From: Mariprofundus sp.
GTDB lineage: Bacteria; Pseudomonadota; Zetaproteobacteria; Mariprofundales; Mariprofundaceae
NCBI GenBank assembly: GCA_027019785.1
Contig: JALUWF010000300.1
Location: forward strand, 1 to 36,727
Length of the DNA stretch: 36,727 nucleotides
Reading direction: 5' to 3'
Below the pieces are notes generated by a model. That model saw nothing but the letters and a program-made list of their open reading frames with translations, searched no databases and had not been told where the DNA came from. Below are positions 35,792 through 36,727 of the stretch, piece by piece. Numbering within the stretch: the stretch's first letter is position 1; the number at the start of each line of letters is the position of its first letter. A program made the translations under genes and the position numbers.

Positions 35792-35811
35792 TAATTTACA
35801 GGAGAATCATC

Positions 35812-36390
35812 ATGACATTTGAATTACCGGAATTACCTTACGATAAAGACGCACTGGAACCGACCATCTCTGCTGAAACACTGGAATATCATCACGATAA
35901 ACATCATGCTGCTTATGTCACCAACCTGAATAAACTGGTCGAAGGCACTGAATTCGCAGATAAAACGCTGGAAGAGATTATTACATCAGCACCGGTGGGC
36001 GGCATCTTCAACAATGCAGCGCAAGTCTGGAATCACACCTTTTATTTCAGCGCCCTGAGTCCGGATGGCGGTGGCGCTGCCAGCGGTGAACTGGCTGATG
36101 CCATCGCCGCCACCTTTGGTTCCTTTGATGATTTCAAAGCTAAGATGAACAGCGCCGCTGCCGGCAATTTCGGCTCCGGCTGGACATGGTTGGTAAGACA
36201 TGCAGATGGCGAACTGGCTATTGTAAACACCAGCAATGCGGGCAACCCGCTCTGTGACGGGGATACCCCTCTGCTGGCTATCGATGTTTGGGAGCATGCC
36301 TATTATATCGATTATCGTAATGCGCGCCCGAAATATCTGGATGCGATATGGGGCATTATTAACTGGGATGTAGTCGCATCGCGTGGCTGA
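35812..36390 (+). CDS. sodB: Iron superoxide dismutase
   Basis: SodB converts superoxide to hydrogen peroxide and oxygen, important for a cell living with ferrous iron or microaerobic oxygen. The 192-residue product has all metal ligands: H27 (LEYHHDKHH), H75 (QVWNHTFYF), D158 and H162 (DVWEHAYYIDYRN). Gln71 in AAQVWNH and AAAGNFGSGW point to the iron rather than the manganese type. CAGGAG precedes the ATG. A terminator follows at 36426-36462. Confidence 0.95.
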   Translation: MTFELPELPYDKDALEPTISAETLEYHHDKHHAAYVTNLNKLVEGTEFADKTLEEIITSAPVGGIFNNAAQVWNHTFYFSALSPDGGGAASGELADAIAATFGSFDDFKAKMNSAAAGNFGSGWTWLVRHADGELAIVNTSNAGNPLCDGDTPLLAIDVWEHAYYIDYRNARPKYLDAIWGIINWDVVASRG

Positions 36391-36425
36391 CTGATATCCG
36401 ATTCCGCCAACATGGAATAGAGAGG

Positions 36426-36462
36426 AGCGCCGCTGTTTAAAATGGAAATGGCGGCGCTTTTC
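36426..36462 (+). terminator. Rho-independent terminator after sodB
   Basis: AGCGCCGC (36426-36433) pairs with GCGGCGCT (36451-36458) around a 17-base loop and is followed by a short T-run. It lies 35 bases after the sodB stop. Confidence 0.7.
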
Positions 36463-36727
36463 ACCCGTGTAAACATTTGGCGGCTGTTTAACGCTTAACG
36501 CGCATGGACTTTTTCATTGCATGATAAGCAGGCCTTGTGCGATAGCGAGCATTGCTTCTCAGGATACAGGAATCCAACCGTACATAACGTGAGGAACGCG
36601 CTAGCCTGTCGAAATACCACCCCCAAACAAAGTTACATACCTCCCGCTATTAGGCTTTTATTTCCAGAGAAAAAAACTTGGCGCTTTCTTTGCATAGTAT
36701 ACGGTATATTTTCTTGTTCCCAGCGTT
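36463..36727. other. Right end of the window, no gene seen
   Basis: Neither strand has a reading frame with a credible start here. The last 50 bases contain TTGGCG followed 16 bases later by TACGGT and an A/T-rich TATATT, a weak promoter-like pattern that could serve a gene beyond the window. Confidence 0.4.

Overview
The window looks like a chromosomal segment of a Gram-negative, autotrophic proteobacterium. The outer-membrane machinery (Lol, TolB-Pal-CpoB), IhfA and HflKC point to a proteobacterium. A form II RuBisCO with a CbbR-type LysR regulator and a block of Calvin-cycle enzymes points to chemolithoautotrophy. The combination is reminiscent of iron-oxidising Zetaproteobacteria such as Mariprofundus; this is an inference from gene content, not a database match.

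Layout. 1-2781 (minus): the start of purA, then hisZ and serA, with serA-hisZ translationally coupled. 2782-5184: a 2.4-kb accessory scar between serA and serC. It holds a broken P4-type integrase, an intact MazEF-like toxin-antitoxin pair, the N-terminus of a conjugative coupling protein (TraD-like), and a fragment of a REP-associated transposase with its inverted repeats. 5185-9067 (minus): serC, a MerR regulator, ihfA, lolD and a lolC/E permease. 9089-12850 (minus): an NhaD-like antiporter, a CBS-domain protein, lysS and ndk. 12975-17216 (minus): queC, queE, cpoB, pal and tolB. 17363-17824 (plus): a stand-alone receiver protein. 17886-21091 (minus): four envelope genes, namely an ICMT-like methyltransferase, a membrane protein, a DUF302 protein and a Met-rich exported protein. 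21215-23421 (minus): a DUF2065 protein, hflC and hflK. 23637-24434 (plus): an inositol-monophosphatase-family protein.

24578-35589 is the central-carbon block. glpX, tkt, gap, pgk, pyk and fba run on the plus strand and converge on cbbM (form II RuBisCO, minus strand). cbbM is divergent from cbbR. Together these cover CO2 fixation (CbbM), reduction of 3-phosphoglycerate (Pgk, Gap), regeneration (Fba, GlpX, Tkt) and drain to pyruvate (Pyk). Phosphoribulokinase, ribulose-phosphate epimerase and RuBisCO activase genes are not in the window. sodB follows on the plus strand, and the last 337 bases carry a terminator but no gene that I can see.

The most unusual parts are the mosaic scar splitting serA from serC, a family of imperfect CACGAAG-type repeats in at least four intergenic gaps (two of them flanking cbbM), the uncharacterised four-gene envelope cluster, a receiver protein with a Cys/His-rich tail, and several palindromic candidate operators. 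No rRNA, tRNA or CRISPR array was seen.
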